From an uncultured Gemmatimonadota bacterium (lineage in GTDB: Bacteria > Gemmatimonadota > Gemmatimonadetes > Gemmatimonadales > Gemmatimonadaceae): a DNA stretch of 64,000 bases. Positions 49,907 to 59,384 of the stretch are shown one piece after another. A model generated the notes under the pieces. That model made no database searches, was not told the origin of the DNA, and saw only the letters and a list, made by a program, of their open reading frames with translations. The DNA lies in the NCBI GenBank assembly GCA_902825965.1, contig CADEDA010000015.1:1-64000 (forward strand), given 5' to 3'. The position numbers and the translations under genes were made by a program. Each line of letters opens with the position of its first letter. Position 1 is the first letter of the stretch.

Positions 49907-51304
49907 TCAGGTGGAATGCCGGACGCTTTCCCGCACCTTCTCCACACGCATCCGGAAGTCCGCGTTCTCCTTCATCATCTCCGAGACGCGCTCGAGCGAA
50001 TGGATGACGGTGGAATGGTCGCGTCCGCCGAACGCCTGCCCGATCTCGACCAGCTGCAGGCCGAGCACTTCGCGCGCCAGATACATGGCCACCTGCCGAG
50101 GGACGGTCAGGTTCTTGGTGCGGGTCTTCGACTGCAGGCCCTCGACCGTGGTGCTCCATTCGGCCGCGACGCGCTGCTGAATGAGCCCCATCCGATCCTG
50201 GCGTGCCGGCCGGAGCTCGGCGGCATCATTCGCGCGCAACTTGTCGCGGAGCGCCTCGCGCGCGAGGTCGACCGTGATCACGCGGTGCTTCAGCGAGGCG
50301 AACGCCAGGAGCTTGATGATGGATCCCTCGAGCTCTCGCACGTTCGACTGCACGTGGTCCGCGATGAAATGCAGCACGTCGTCCGGGATGGTGTGCTCGA
50401 GGTGGTCCATCTCGGCCTTGCGGCGCAGGATGGCGATCCGGTGCTCGAGGTCCGGCTGGCCGACGTCGGCGACCATGCCCCAGGCGAAGCGGGAGGCGAG
50501 ACGCGCCTCGAGTTTCGGGATCTCCGAGGGCGGGCGGTCGGAGGTGAGGACGATCTGGCGTCCCGCCTCATAGAGGGCGTTGAACGTATGGAAGAACTCC
50601 TCTTGCGTGGAGTTCTTGCCGCCGATGAAGTGCACGTCGTCGACGAGGAACAGGTCGGTCTCGCGGTAGCGGCGCCGGAAGTCCTGCATGGCGCCCTTGC
50701 CGATGGACGTGATGACGTCGTTGGTGAACTGCTCGGTCGTGATGTACGTGACGCGCGTGCCAGGAGCGCGCCGGAGGATCTCCTGCGCGATGGCCTGCAT
50801 GAGGTGCGTCTTGCCGAGTCCGGTGGGCCCGTAGAAGAAGAGCGGGTTGTAGGTCTTTCCCGGTGCCTGGGCGACGGCCATCGCGGCGGCTGCGGCGAGG
50901 TCGTTGGACTTGCCGATGACGAAGGTGTCGAACGAATAGCGCTCATTGAGCGAGCTGAGCGTCACGTTCGCCGGCTGCTTTTCTGGCTCCATGATGGCTC
51001 TTTCCTGTCCCTTTACTGGAACAAAAAGATCCATCTGAGAGCGCTGAAGCCGCTCGGCCTGCACGCGGAGCTCGATCTTGAGCGGGTGTCCGACCGCCAC
51101 TGGCGCGAGCGACTCGAGGATCGCCGAATGCCTGCGCTCGTTCCACTCGACCGAGAACTGGTCGGGGGCGTTGAGTGTGAGTGCGTCGCCGTCGAACTCG
51201 GCTGCCGTCAGGGGAGACAGCCAGGTGTCAACTATGTGATCCGAAAGCTGGGTGCGCGCTCTGTCGAGGAGGCGCGTCCAAACTTCGGTGGCGGTGAGGG
51301 ACAT
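49907..51304 (-). CDS. dnaA: chromosomal replication initiator (DnaA)
   Basis: A 465-aa AAA+ initiator. Domain I (1 to about 85) is followed by a short linker, then the AAA+ domain with Walker A YGPTGLGKTHLM and Walker B LFLVDDVHFIGG. The C-terminal domain IV contains the DnaA signature IGQAFGGRDHSTVIHS. It binds the boxes on both sides of its own gene. ATG at 51304. The promoter at 51343-51371 carries a DnaA box in its spacer, consistent with autoregulation. It is transcribed away from rpmH. Confidence 0.97.
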   Translation of the reverse strand: MSLTATEVWTRLLDRARTQLSDHIVDTWLSPLTAAEFDGDALTLNAPDQFSVEWNERRHSAILESLAPVAVGHPLKIELRVQAERLQRSQMDLFVPVKGQERAIMEPEKQPANVTLSSLNERYSFDTFVIGKSNDLAAAAAMAVAQAPGKTYNPLFFYGPTGLGKTHLMQAIAQEILRRAPGTRVTYITTEQFTNDVITSIGKGAMQDFRRRYRETDLFLVDDVHFIGGKNSTQEEFFHTFNALYEAGRQIVLTSDRPPSEIPKLEARLASRFAWGMVADVGQPDLEHRIAILRRKAEMDHLEHTIPDDVLHFIADHVQSNVRELEGSIIKLLAFASLKHRVITVDLAREALRDKLRANDAAELRPARQDRMGLIQQRVAAEWSTTVEGLQSKTRTKNLTVPRQVAMYLAREVLGLQLVEIGQAFGGRDHSTVIHSLERVSEMMKENADFRMRVEKVRESVRHST

Positions 51305-51319
51305 TCCAGGCCGAGCGGA

Positions 51320-51328
51320 TGTGGATAT
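51320..51328 (-). promoter_or_regulatory. DnaA box in the dnaA leader
   Basis: ATATCCACA (minus strand), 8/9 match to TTATCCACA, between the predicted dnaA transcription start and its ATG. Confidence 0.6.
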
Positions 51329-51342
51329 CTGGCGGGGGGTCG

Positions 51343-51371
51343 AAGCTATCCCTGCCGTGTGGACAAGTCAA
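51343..51371 (-). promoter_or_regulatory. dnaA promoter with DnaA box in the spacer
   Basis: On the minus strand TTGACT (51371-51366) and TAGCTT (51348-51343) are separated by exactly 17 bp. The -35 is 5/6 to consensus, the -10 is 3/6. TTGTCCACA, an 8/9 DnaA box, occupies 51358-51366 within the spacer. DnaA binding there should block RNA polymerase. Confidence 0.7.
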
Positions 51372-51413
51372 CGCTCGTGTATGCGAACCACGTGTAATCC
51401 GAGGGGTCTCGGG

Positions 51414-51442
51414 TTGACCTAAGCCGTGGGCCCGACTACGTT
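51414..51442 (+). promoter_or_regulatory. rpmH operon promoter
   Basis: TTGACC (51414-51419) and TACGTT (51437-51442) are separated by 17 bp, a good sigma-70 match. The predicted start is about 40 nt before rpmH. It is divergent from the dnaA promoter. Confidence 0.7.
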
Positions 51443-51487
51443 TAGCGGTCTGTCCAGCTGTGTCTTTACTCGCCTTTTGGAGTCACG

Positions 51488-51652
51488 ATGGGGAAGCCGA
51501 CTTACCGCCCGCGCAACAAGCGTCGCATCAAGACGCATGGGTTCCGCGCGCGCATGGAGACCAAGTGGGGGCGTGAAGTGCTGAGCCGCCGCCGCAAGAA
51601 GGGCCGCAAGCGGCTCACGGTGAAGCTGCCGTCGAAGTACGCTGGCGCCTGA
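51488..51652 (+). CDS. rpmH: 50S ribosomal protein L34
   Basis: A 54-aa, highly basic ribosomal protein. The sequence [19 protein letters not shown] begins it, and [12 protein letters not shown] marks the C-terminal half; both are diagnostic of L34. ATG at 51488 has GGAG 6 nt upstream. It is first in the conserved rpmH-rnpA-yidD-yidC-mnmE cluster, 31 nt before rnpA as annotated. Confidence 0.97.
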   Translation: MGKPTYRPRNKRRIKTHGFRARMETKWGREVLSRRRKKGRKRLTVKLPSKYAGA

Positions 51653-51683
51653 GATCGCGCTCCGCTTCCCGCCGAGTCGGCGG

Positions 51684-52019
51684 GTGACGCGGTCGGCGGA
51701 CCTCGAAACGGTGCGCCGTGAAGGGAAGCGATTCCGAACCGCCACGCTCGAGGTTCGGTACATCGCTTCCCTTTCGCGTCACTCCCGGCTCGGCGTGATC
51801 GTGCCGCGCCACAAGCACTCGGCGGTGGATCGCAATCGGGTGAAGCGGCGGCTGCGGGACCTCGGTCGCACGCGCCTCGTGCCAGCCCTTGCGTCGCAAC
51901 CACCCCTGGATGTCGTGGTGCGCGCGTTCCCCGAGGCCTACGCAATGGACCATGCGGCGCTCGCCGGAGAGATGGAGCGCATCGTGCGACGACTCGTCGC
52001 GTCCTCGGGGCCGTCGTGA
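51684..52019 (+). CDS. rnpA: ribonuclease P protein component
   Basis: A 111-aa basic protein that helps the RNase P RNA bind precursor tRNA. The RNR signature is [18 protein letters not shown] near residues 45-62, and [11 protein letters not shown] precedes it. The GTG at 51684 is the only standard start, yet the codons before it (RFPPSRRV) look like the conserved family N-terminus and have no ATG, GTG or TTG before a stop at 51621. A CTG at 51642 or another non-standard start is possible. It overlaps yidD by 4 nt. Confidence 0.92.
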   Translation: MTRSADLETVRREGKRFRTATLEVRYIASLSRHSRLGVIVPRHKHSAVDRNRVKRRLRDLGRTRLVPALASQPPLDVVVRAFPEAYAMDHAALAGEMERIVRRLVASSGPS

Positions 52020-52255
52020 AGTGGCTGCTGATCTTCGTCGTCCGCGGCTACCAGGTGTTGCTGTCGCCGCTGCTCCCGCCGGCCTGCCGCTACACGCCGT
52101 CCTGCTCGCATTACGCGATCGACGCGCTGCAGAAGCACGGCGCGATCCGCGGCAGTTGGCTCGCTGCGAAGCGCATCGCGCGCTGTCATCCGTTCCACCC
52201 GGGGGGATACGATCCCGTCCCGGACCCTCCAGCCAGATCGCCTCGTGATGGATAA
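52016..52255 (+). CDS. yidD: membrane protein insertion efficiency factor YidD
   Basis: A 79-aa protein of the YidD family, which aids insertion and folding of inner-membrane proteins. The signature is nearly complete: [20 protein letters not shown], then [14 protein letters not shown] and [17 protein letters not shown] start overlapping the rnpA stop (GTGA). The stop lies 8 nt inside yidC. Confidence 0.95.
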   Translation: MKWLLIFVVRGYQVLLSPLLPPACRYTPSCSHYAIDALQKHGAIRGSWLAAKRIARCHPFHPGGYDPVPDPPARSPRDG

Positions 52256-54014
52256 GCGTTTCTTCCTCGCGCTCGTGCTCACCGTGGGTGTCATCCTCGT
52301 GACGCCGCGGATCTTCCCCGGAAGGCCGGTGCCGGTCGCTGTCACCGGCGACAGCACCGCAGGGCCCGCGACCGGCGCGGCCGCGCCAGGTGCCATCGGC
52401 AGCGCCAGCGGCAATGCCGCCGGCGGTACGACGACGGGCACACCGGTCGGCGCCACCGGCGCTCCGGTGCCGACCATCGGTGCCGCACCCGGCGCATCGG
52501 CGGCCCGCGACAGCGTCCCCGCATTCGTCCCGCAGACGTTCGTGCTGGAGAACACGGTGGCCCGCTACGAGTACAGCTCGCTCGGCGCGACGCTGCAGTC
52601 CGTGGGCCTGTCGCAGTACCGCCGGCTCAACGGCGACTCGGGACAGGTCACGCTGCAGTTCCGGCGCGAACCGCTGCTCCGGCACCGCCTCATCACCGGC
52701 CGCGACACCATCGCGCTCGACCGCACGGCGTTCACCGCGACGGAGGAACGCGTGGGTGCGGAGCAGCGACTCACGTTCCGTGCCTCGGTGGCGGGCGGCA
52801 GCATCGAGATCGCATACCAGTTGTCGGTCGACAACTACCTCACGACGCTCTCGGTGCGCAGCAGCGGACTGCCGACGCCGGCGTTCCTTCTCACCTCGCT
52901 GCCACCGGGATTCGAGTCCCAGGAGCGCAACACGAAGGAGGATGTCCGCAGCCTCGGGTACTCGACCCGGACGCTGACGGGCAGCGAGGAGCTGACGGGA
53001 TTCGCCTCGCCGGATCCCGGTGAGCGGCTGGTCAAGCCCGGTCCCTTCAGCTGGGCGGCGGCCAAGAGCAAGTACTACCTCGTCGGACTCATCGCACGGG
53101 ACACGACCGCTGCGGCCGCGATCGCGGAGGTGCAGATCCTCGGGGAGGTGCGCGAGAACGGGGAGGCGGTCCGGGCCAGCGCCACGGCGATCACGCCGCT
53201 CGGCCCGCAGGGCGTCACGTTCGACCTCTACGCGGGCCCGCAGGAGTGGAAGCGCCTGATCGCGGTGGGACAGGAGTTCGAGAACGCGAATCCCGTCGGG
53301 GGATGGATCAGCGGGATCGTGCAGCCGTTCGCCACCATCGTCATGCGCATCCTGCTCTGGATGAAGCAGACGTTGGGGATCGAGTACGGCTGGATCATCG
53401 TCATCTTCGGCGTGGCGCTCCGCGTGCTGCTCTGGCCGCTCAACAGCCGCATGATGCGCACGCAGATCAAGATGCAGAAGCTCGCGCCGGAGCTGCAGGA
53501 GGTGCAGCGGAAGTTCGCCACCGACCGCGCCAAGCAGAGCGAGGCGATGATGAAGGTGTACGCCGACCACGGCATGAGCCCGTTCTCGCAGCTCACCGGC
53601 TGCCTGCCCATGTTCCTGCCGATGCCGATCTTCATGGCGCTGTTCTTCGTCTTCGGCAGCACGATCGAGTTCCGCGGCGTGCCGTTCCTCTGGTTCCCGG
53701 ACATCTCGGTCGCCGACCCGATCTACCTCATCCCCATCCTGATGGGGGCGACCATGTACCTGCAGTCGTGGATCTCGCAGCGCAACATGCCGCCGAATCC
53801 GCAGATGCAGATGATGACATGGATGATGCCGGTGCTCATGACGGGCTTCGGCTTCTTCTGGGCCTCGGGCCTGAACCTCTACTGGTTCGTGCAGAACATC
53901 GCCGCATTGCCGCAGACCTGGCTGATCGCGAACGAGCGGGCGAAGGCCCAGGGCGGCGCCGTCATCGCGGCGCCGGCGGGTGGAGCCGGTGGGGGATCGA
54001 AGCCCGGCCGCTGA
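52248..54014 (+). CDS. yidC: membrane protein insertase YidC
   Basis: A 588-aa insertase of the Gram-negative type. The N-terminal anchor ([19 protein letters not shown]) is followed by a low-complexity Ala/Gly/Thr linker (about 30-95), then the large periplasmic beta-domain to about 350. The conserved insertase core follows, with helices containing [19 protein letters not shown] and the [13 protein letters not shown] segment. ATG 52248 was preferred over GTG 52245. It ends 35 nt inside the annotated mnmE start. Confidence 0.96.
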   Translation: MDKRFFLALVLTVGVILVTPRIFPGRPVPVAVTGDSTAGPATGAAAPGAIGSASGNAAGGTTTGTPVGATGAPVPTIGAAPGASAARDSVPAFVPQTFVLENTVARYEYSSLGATLQSVGLSQYRRLNGDSGQVTLQFRREPLLRHRLITGRDTIALDRTAFTATEERVGAEQRLTFRASVAGGSIEIAYQLSVDNYLTTLSVRSSGLPTPAFLLTSLPPGFESQERNTKEDVRSLGYSTRTLTGSEELTGFASPDPGERLVKPGPFSWAAAKSKYYLVGLIARDTTAAAAIAEVQILGEVRENGEAVRASATAITPLGPQGVTFDLYAGPQEWKRLIAVGQEFENANPVGGWISGIVQPFATIVMRILLWMKQTLGIEYGWIIVIFGVALRVLLWPLNSRMMRTQIKMQKLAPELQEVQRKFATDRAKQSEAMMKVYADHGMSPFSQLTGCLPMFLPMPIFMALFFVFGSTIEFRGVPFLWFPDISVADPIYLIPILMGATMYLQSWISQRNMPPNPQMQMMTWMMPVLMTGFGFFWASGLNLYWFVQNIAALPQTWLIANERAKAQGGAVIAAPAGGAGGGSKPGR

Positions 54015-55389
54015 CGTCCGCGGCGATACGATCGCCGCGGTCGCCACGGCACCGGGACGCGCGGCGCTCGCGACGCTCCGGGTGAGCGGACCCGCCACGG
54101 CGGGCATCGCGGCGCGGGTGCTGCGACCATGGCCGCTCGTCGCCCGTCGCGCGACGCGCGTGGAGGTCGCGGACGCCGAGAGCGGCGAGCTCCTCGACGA
54201 CGCCCTGGCGACGTGGTTCCCCGGTCCGCACTCCTACACCGGCGAGGACGCCCTCGAACTCAGCGTCCACGGCGGAACCTACATCCCAGCGCGTGTCCTG
54301 GCCGCGCTGGTGGCGGCGGGAGCGCGCCCCGCGCTGCCGGGCGAGTTCACGGAGCGCGCCGTGCGTGCCGGACGCATGGACCTGCTGCAGGCGGAAGCCG
54401 TGGGCGAGCTCATCGCCGCGCGGTCGCGCGCGACGCATCGCGCCGCGCTGCGGCAGCTCTCCGGGGCACTGACCGCACAACTCGCGGCGCTGCGCGAGGG
54501 CCTGCTCCAGGTCGAGGCGCTGCTGGCCTACGAGATCGACTTTCCCGAGGAGGACGACGGTCCGCAACCGCGTGCGCGTGTCACCGCGGCGGCCACGGAG
54601 GTGCTCGACACGCTGGCGCGCCTGCTCTCGACGCTGCCACTCGCGGCTCGCGCGCGCGACGGCATGCACGTGGTGCTCGCCGGGGCGCCGAATGCCGGCA
54701 AGTCCTCGCTGTTCAACGCGCTGCTGGGCGACCCGCGGGCGATCGTGAGCGACGTGCCGGGCACGACGCGCGACGCGATCGAGGCGTTGCTGGACGACGC
54801 GCCGTGGCCGCTGCGCCTGGTGGACACCGCCGGGTTGCGCGATGCGGCGGATCCGGTGGAGCGCCTCGGCGTGGAGGTGAGTGAGCGGCGCCTCGCCGAC
54901 GCCGACATCGTCCTGGTCTGCGCCGACAGCGACGCGGCGCTCGCCCGCGACCTCACGGCGGTGCAGCAGCGCACGGCCGCACGCTGCATCGCGGTGCGGA
55001 CGAAGGTCGACGACGGCGTGCCGCCGCCCGCGATCGCGATCGGGATCGCGTCCGCGTCCGTGGCGGTGCCGAGTGTCGCGGTGAGCGCGACGCAGGGGCA
55101 CGGCCTCGCGCTGCTGCGCGAGGCGATCCGTGCGGTCGCGTGCGAGGTCGAGCCCGAGCCACCCGAGTCGCAGCCGATGATCCTGCGTGCGCGGCAGGCG
55201 TCGGCGCTCGGCGTCGCGCGCCAGGAGGTGGAGGCGTTCGTTGCCGCGTGGACGACCGAGGCGCTGCCGGCACCGGTCGTGGCGACGCACCTGCGGGCCG
55301 CGGTGCTCGCGCTCGATGAACTCATGGGGACGATCGACCGCGAGGAGATCCTCGGGCGCGTGTTCCGTGAGTTCTGCGTGGGGAAATGA
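53980..55389 (+). CDS. mnmE: tRNA U34 modification GTPase (MnmE/TrmE)
   Basis: A 469-aa GTPase partner of MnmG. The N-terminal formyl-THF-binding domain starts near GDTIAAVATAPGRAALATLR. The G domain has G1 GAPNAGKSSLFNALL, DVPGTTRDAIE, G3 DTAGLRDAADPVE and TKVDD as G4. The C-terminus ends in the diagnostic CVGK with catalytic Cys466. The GTG at 53980 gives a 35-nt overlap with yidC; GTG 53989 is equally possible. A hairpin at 55392-55423 follows. Confidence 0.95.
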   Translation: MEPVGDRSPAADVRGDTIAAVATAPGRAALATLRVSGPATAGIAARVLRPWPLVARRATRVEVADAESGELLDDALATWFPGPHSYTGEDALELSVHGGTYIPARVLAALVAAGARPALPGEFTERAVRAGRMDLLQAEAVGELIAARSRATHRAALRQLSGALTAQLAALREGLLQVEALLAYEIDFPEEDDGPQPRARVTAAATEVLDTLARLLSTLPLAARARDGMHVVLAGAPNAGKSSLFNALLGDPRAIVSDVPGTTRDAIEALLDDAPWPLRLVDTAGLRDAADPVERLGVEVSERRLADADIVLVCADSDAALARDLTAVQQRTAARCIAVRTKVDDGVPPPAIAIGIASASVAVPSVAVSATQGHGLALLREAIRAVACEVEPEPPESQPMILRARQASALGVARQEVEAFVAAWTTEALPAPVVATHLRAAVLALDELMGTIDREEILGRVFREFCVGK

Positions 55390-55391
55390 CA

Positions 55392-55423
55392 ACGCGCGGC
55401 CGGCCCCGGAGCCGGTCGCGCGT
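55392..55423. terminator. bidirectional hairpin after mnmE
   Basis: ACGCGCGGCCGGC and GCCGGTCGCGCGT form a 13-bp stem with one G-T wobble in the 60-bp gap between convergent genes. No T-run. Confidence 0.7.
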
Positions 55424-55449
55424 GTCCACCGAGCCTCCCTCCGAGCGCG

Positions 55450-56388
55450 TTATGCGGTTCGGCTGGCGGCGTCGGCGACGTGCATGAGTTCCTGTGCGTC
55501 GGCGCGCAGCGCCCACGCGATGCCACGTTCCGCGATGGCATCCTCGACCATCTTGGCCCCGATCCAGTAGCCCGCCCGCTCGGGCAGGATGTAGCGCTGC
55601 ACCGTGCGGGCCTCGTCGCTCATGCCTCCGGAGAGCCAGCGCAAGCGCAGGCCGAGGCCGGCTCGATCGAGGTCCTCCGTGACCACACGCGTGAGCACGG
55701 ACTCGAGTTCGCGCACCCGAGCGTACTGGCGGCGCTGGAATCCATAGTACTCCCAGGGCGCATGCCCGGGGCTGAGCTGGCGCGACGCGTGCACCGCGAG
55801 CCCTTCGTTGACGAGATGCTCGCGCAGCGTGGCGGCGCGACCGGTCTCCCAATACGAATAGAAGCCGCCGCCGGCGCCGATCACCTTGCGCAGCTCGGCG
55901 CGGCTCTGCGGCGACGTGTACCGCACGCAGTGCGCGATCTCGTGGGCGAGCCACATGGGGATGAGCTCGGGGTCGAGACCGAGCCCGCGCGTCGCGGGGT
56001 TGGCGATGCTGGTGAAGTGCTCCAGGCAGACGAACGCCATGCCGCGCCCGCCGACCACGAGCTCGCCCGCGTTGGCCGCGCCGACGCCGGCCATGAGCAC
56101 CACGTCGATGGTGGAGTCGACCTCGAAGAGCTCGGTGCAGGCCGCCTCGGCCTGCCGGGCGAGCGCGACGACGTCGGTGCGCTCGAGCATGGTGCGGAGG
56201 TCGCTGCGGTCGGCGCGGACGGTCTCGCGCACGACATCATTGAAGTGCGGGCCCGTGGGCTCGATGACGTAGTTGTGCCAGTATGCCCCGAGCACCGCGC
56301 GATGGGTCTCGAAGTACCGATGATACGCTGCGACCGGGTCGCTGCTCTGGAGCACAGCGAAGAAGTCAGGCAGCAGGTTGATCAGCAT
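55450..56388 (-). CDS. putative zinc metalloprotease (HExxH protein)
   Basis: A 312-aa cytoplasmic protein without signal peptide. The motif MWLAHEIAHCVRY (HExxH, near residue 169) suggests a zinc-dependent peptidase of the gluzincin kind. A later Glu in LVNEGLAVHASRQ, about 40 residues on, could be the third ligand; this layout resembles DUF2268-type predicted proteases. Substrate unknown. It lies downstream of upp on the same strand with a 141-bp gap. Confidence 0.68.
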   Translation of the reverse strand: MLINLLPDFFAVLQSSDPVAAYHRYFETHRAVLGAYWHNYVIEPTGPHFNDVVRETVRADRSDLRTMLERTDVVALARQAEAACTELFEVDSTIDVVLMAGVGAANAGELVVGGRGMAFVCLEHFTSIANPATRGLGLDPELIPMWLAHEIAHCVRYTSPQSRAELRKVIGAGGGFYSYWETGRAATLREHLVNEGLAVHASRQLSPGHAPWEYYGFQRRQYARVRELESVLTRVVTEDLDRAGLGLRLRWLSGGMSDEARTVQRYILPERAGYWIGAKMVEDAIAERGIAWALRADAQELMHVADAASRTA

Positions 56389-56529
56389 TCGGTAGGGTCG
56401 GGGCGTGCTGCGATCAACGGGAAGACGCGGCGAGAATCACCGGGCGAAGGATACAGGTCCACGTGATTCCAGACAAGAGGACGTGAAAGGAAACAAACCC
56501 CGTGCACGGGAGCGTGACCGACGTCACAG

Positions 56530-57177
56530 TCAGCGCGTGCCGAACAGTCGGTCGCCGGCGTCGCCGAGCCCGGGGAGGATGTAGCCGTTCGCGTTCAGCT
56601 CGCGATCGAGGGACGCGGCGAAGATCGGCACGTCCGGGTGCGCGGCGTGCAGTCGCTTCACGCCCTCGGGCGCGGCGACGAGACAGAGGAACTTGATGCG
56701 CTGCGCGCCGGCCCGCTTGAGCGATGCGACCGCGCTGGCGGCGCTGCCACCGGTGGCGAGCATCGGATCGAGCAGGAAGAACTCGCGTTCCGCGGCGTCA
56801 CCGGGCACCTTGAAGTAGTAGTCGACGGGCTCAAGAGTATCGTGGTCACGATACAGTCCGATGTGTCCGACGCGTGCCGAGGGGACGAGCTTGAGGATGC
56901 CTTCGACCATGCCGAGACCGGCCCGCAGGATCGGCACGAGGGTGAGCTTCTTGCCGGCGACGCGCTGTCCGGTGGTCGTCTCGAGCGGGGTGATCACCTC
57001 GGCGGGCTCGAGCGCGAGGTCCGCCGTGGCCTCGTAGGCCATGAGCATCGCGATCTCGTCGACGAGTTCCTTGAAGATCTTCTTCGGCGTCGCCTGGTCG
57101 CGGAGGATCGCGAGCTTGTGCTGCACGAGCGGATGCGAGACGACGGTCAGGCCCAGGAGCGCAGGGGTGGTCAGCAT
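56530..57177 (-). CDS. upp: uracil phosphoribosyltransferase (Upp)
   Basis: A 215-aa salvage enzyme making UMP from uracil and PRPP. The PRPP-binding motif is [16 protein letters not shown] near residue 130. N-terminal [16 protein letters not shown] and C-terminal uracil-binding [17 protein letters not shown] are typical. ATG 57177 gives the normal length; the longer frame upstream is antisense to the MBL gene. It is divergent from the small DUF4177-like gene with only 27 bp between starts. Confidence 0.96.
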   Translation of the reverse strand: MLTTPALLGLTVVSHPLVQHKLAILRDQATPKKIFKELVDEIAMLMAYEATADLALEPAEVITPLETTTGQRVAGKKLTLVPILRAGLGMVEGILKLVPSARVGHIGLYRDHDTLEPVDYYFKVPGDAAEREFFLLDPMLATGGSAASAVASLKRAGAQRIKFLCLVAAPEGVKRLHAAHPDVPIFAASLDRELNANGYILPGLGDAGDRLFGTR

Positions 57178-57204
57178 GGGCGAAAAGCTAGTATCTTCGG
57201 CGCC

Positions 57205-57381
57205 ATGAAAGAATATCAGGCGGTGATCCTCCGGTTCACGCGGCACCAGCGCGAGGACGAGGACGCGCTCACGGACCTGCTCAACGAGCGCAGCCGAGGC
57301 GGCTGGGCGCCGACCATGATGTCGCAGGACGGGTTGCGCCTGACCGTGGTGTTCGCGCGCGACGCCGAACCCGAGCGCTAG
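57205..57381 (+). CDS. small DUF4177-like protein
   Basis: A 58-aa acidic/basic mixed protein starting [11 protein letters not shown] with [16 protein letters not shown] and [10 protein letters not shown]. The pattern YE.k.v.....E..LN..g..GW..v is that of DUF4177 proteins; function unknown. ATG at 57205. It begins 27 bp from the divergent upp start and ends 22 nt before the MBL gene, so is probably co-transcribed with it. Too short for many gene callers. Confidence 0.7.
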   Translation: MKEYQAVILRFTRHQREDEDALTDLLNERSRGGWAPTMMSQDGLRLTVVFARDAEPER

Positions 57382-57403
57382 TCCCCTCAACCGCGATTCT
57401 TTC

Positions 57404-58798
57404 ATGCAACTGACATTCCAAGGTGCGGCCCGCGAGGTCACCGGGTCGGCGCACGTGGTGCGCGTTCGGGGACGGACGATCCTGCTCGACTGCGGGCTCT
57501 TCCAGGGCCGGCGCGCGGAAGTGGCCGCGAAGAACCGCCGGCTGCCCGTCCCGGTCGCCGAGCTCGACGCGGTGGTGCTCTCGCATGCGCACATCGACCA
57601 TGCCGGCCGCCTGCCGTTCCTGGTGAACGCCGGATTCCGCGGCCCGATCCACGCGACGGCGGCCACGCGCGATCTCTGCGAGGTGATGCTCGCCGACTCG
57701 GCCTTCATCCAGGAGAAGGACGCCGAGTTCCTCCGGCGCCACAAGAAGTCCGCGGACGAGCCGCTGTACACCATCCGGGACGTCTCGACGACGCTCACGC
57801 AGATGGTGCCGCATCGCTACCACGACCGCTTCGAGGTGGTGCCCGGCGTCTGGGCCCGGTTCACGGACGCGGGACACATCCTCGGCTCCGCATCGGTCGC
57901 GCTGGAGTGGGAGGAGCACGGCCGCACGCAGCGCCTCGGTTTCAGCGGCGACATCGGCCGCTCCGGGCTGCCGATCATCCGTGACCCGGAGCCGTTGACG
58001 GACCTCGACTGGTTGCTGCTGGAATCGACGTACGGCAATCGCGACCACACGAGCGTGGCCGGCGCGCGCGAGCAGCTTGCCGCCGTGGTGCGCGACACCG
58101 TCGCGCGCGGCGGCCGGGTGCTGATCCCGGCGTTCGCCGTGGGCCGCACGCAGGAGCTGCTGTACGACCTCCACCAGCTGGTGCACGAGGGCAAGATCCC
58201 GGCCGTGCCGGTGGTGATCGACAGCCCGCTCGCCACGCAGGCGACGGACGTGTTCCGCGAGAACACGACGATCTTCGACGACACGGAAGCGATGGTGCGC
58301 GCACACAACGGCGACCGGGGCGCGCTGTTCGACTTCGACATGGTGCAGTTCACGCCCGATGTCGAGGACTCGAAGGCGATGATGCGCAAGCAGGGACCGA
58401 TGATCGTGATCGCGGCGTCGGGCATGGCGGAGTCCGGGCGCATCCTCCATCACCTGGCCCACAGTGCGGGCGATCCGCGGACGACAATCCTCATCGTCGG
58501 GTTCCAGGCCGAGCACACGCTCGGGCGGCGGATCGTGGAGCGCCGGGAGACGCTGAAGGTGTATGGGGAGTCCGTCCCACTGCGCGCGCGCGTCGAGGTC
58601 CTGACGGGGTATAGTGCGCATGCGGACCGGCAGGAACTGCGGCGCTGGCTGGACGCGGTGCGCGCCACGTCACCGCGGTTGGCGGATGTGTTCCTCGTCC
58701 ACGGGGAACCGGAGGCGCAGGACGCCTTCGCGAAGGATCTCACGGCAGCAGGGTATAGAACGACGGCACCTGAACCTGGTACACATGTCACGCGCTGA
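57404..58798 (+). CDS. MBL-fold/beta-CASP RNA-processing hydrolase
   Basis: A 464-aa metallo-beta-lactamase with an inserted beta-CASP domain and C-terminal RMMBL-type segment, the architecture of archaeal CPSF-like and bacterial YsgG-type nucleases. The zinc motif is [14 protein letters not shown] near residue 64, with further ligands in [10 protein letters not shown] and FSGDIGRSG. The final histidine lies in [12 protein letters not shown]. Likely an RNA endo/exonuclease; substrate unknown. The last 14 nt overlap the TetR gene. Confidence 0.92.
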   Translation: MQLTFQGAAREVTGSAHVVRVRGRTILLDCGLFQGRRAEVAAKNRRLPVPVAELDAVVLSHAHIDHAGRLPFLVNAGFRGPIHATAATRDLCEVMLADSAFIQEKDAEFLRRHKKSADEPLYTIRDVSTTLTQMVPHRYHDRFEVVPGVWARFTDAGHILGSASVALEWEEHGRTQRLGFSGDIGRSGLPIIRDPEPLTDLDWLLLESTYGNRDHTSVAGAREQLAAVVRDTVARGGRVLIPAFAVGRTQELLYDLHQLVHEGKIPAVPVVIDSPLATQATDVFRENTTIFDDTEAMVRAHNGDRGALFDFDMVQFTPDVEDSKAMMRKQGPMIVIAASGMAESGRILHHLAHSAGDPRTTILIVGFQAEHTLGRRIVERRETLKVYGESVPLRARVEVLTGYSAHADRQELRRWLDAVRATSPRLADVFLVHGEPEAQDAFAKDLTAAGYRTTAPEPGTHVTR

Positions 58799-59342
58799 CG
58801 CATCGGAACGGATCATCGAAGGCGCAGTACGGTTGGGCATCGCGCGCGGCGTCGGCGCGATGAGTCTGCAAGCGATCGCAACGGCCAGCGGGGTGAGCAA
58901 GGCGCTGGTGCTCTACCACTTCCAAGGCAAGGCGACCCTCCTGCGGGCGGTGGCGGACACGCTGGCCCGGGGCAGCACGACGCGGCTGCAACGGGCTGCG
59001 GCCGCGAGCGACGCGATGCCGGCGTGGCGTGCGCTGGTCGTCGACGAACTCGCGCGCGGCGACGCGGCACTGCTCGCCGCCCTCTCGCTGGAGGAGGACG
59101 TCGATCCCGAGACGTCCCAGCGGGGACGCGTCGCCCGCGAGGAGGCGGCGGCCGCGCTCGCCACCGCGGTGCTGGCGGGCGTGGGGCTGGTCCCGCGCGT
59201 GCCGGCTGCGTTCCTCGGGCGACTGATGCTGCGGCAGATCGAGGGACTGGCGGTGGCGGCGGCGCGCGGCGGCGTACCCGACGCGGCACGTGACGCGGAA
59301 CTCGACGCGTTCGCACTGGCCCTGCTCGCCCTCGGCCGCTGA
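58785..59342 (+). CDS. TetR-family transcriptional regulator
   Basis: A 185-aa regulator. The N-terminal HTH is SLQAIATASGVSKALVLYHF (residues about 27-46), typical of TetR. The C-terminal helical ligand domain is Ala/Arg/Leu-rich. ATG 58785 begins just before the HTH and overlaps the MBL gene by 14 nt. Target genes are unknown; the neighbouring ElyC-like and peptidase genes are candidates only by position. Confidence 0.9.
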   Translation: MSRADASERIIEGAVRLGIARGVGAMSLQAIATASGVSKALVLYHFQGKATLLRAVADTLARGSTTRLQRAAAASDAMPAWRALVVDELARGDAALLAALSLEEDVDPETSQRGRVAREEAAAALATAVLAGVGLVPRVPAAFLGRLMLRQIEGLAVAAARGGVPDAARDAELDAFALALLALGR

Positions 59343-59384
59343 GGACCGTACCCCTCGCGCAGTCGTGGCGGTAGTTTGCGAGCC

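Noticed and set aside
49859-49909. Additional DnaA-box-like sites (TGTGGAACG, TGTGGGTCA) near the 3' end of dnaA
   Set aside because: Only 6-7 of 9 positions match; listed as weak context, not as separate features.
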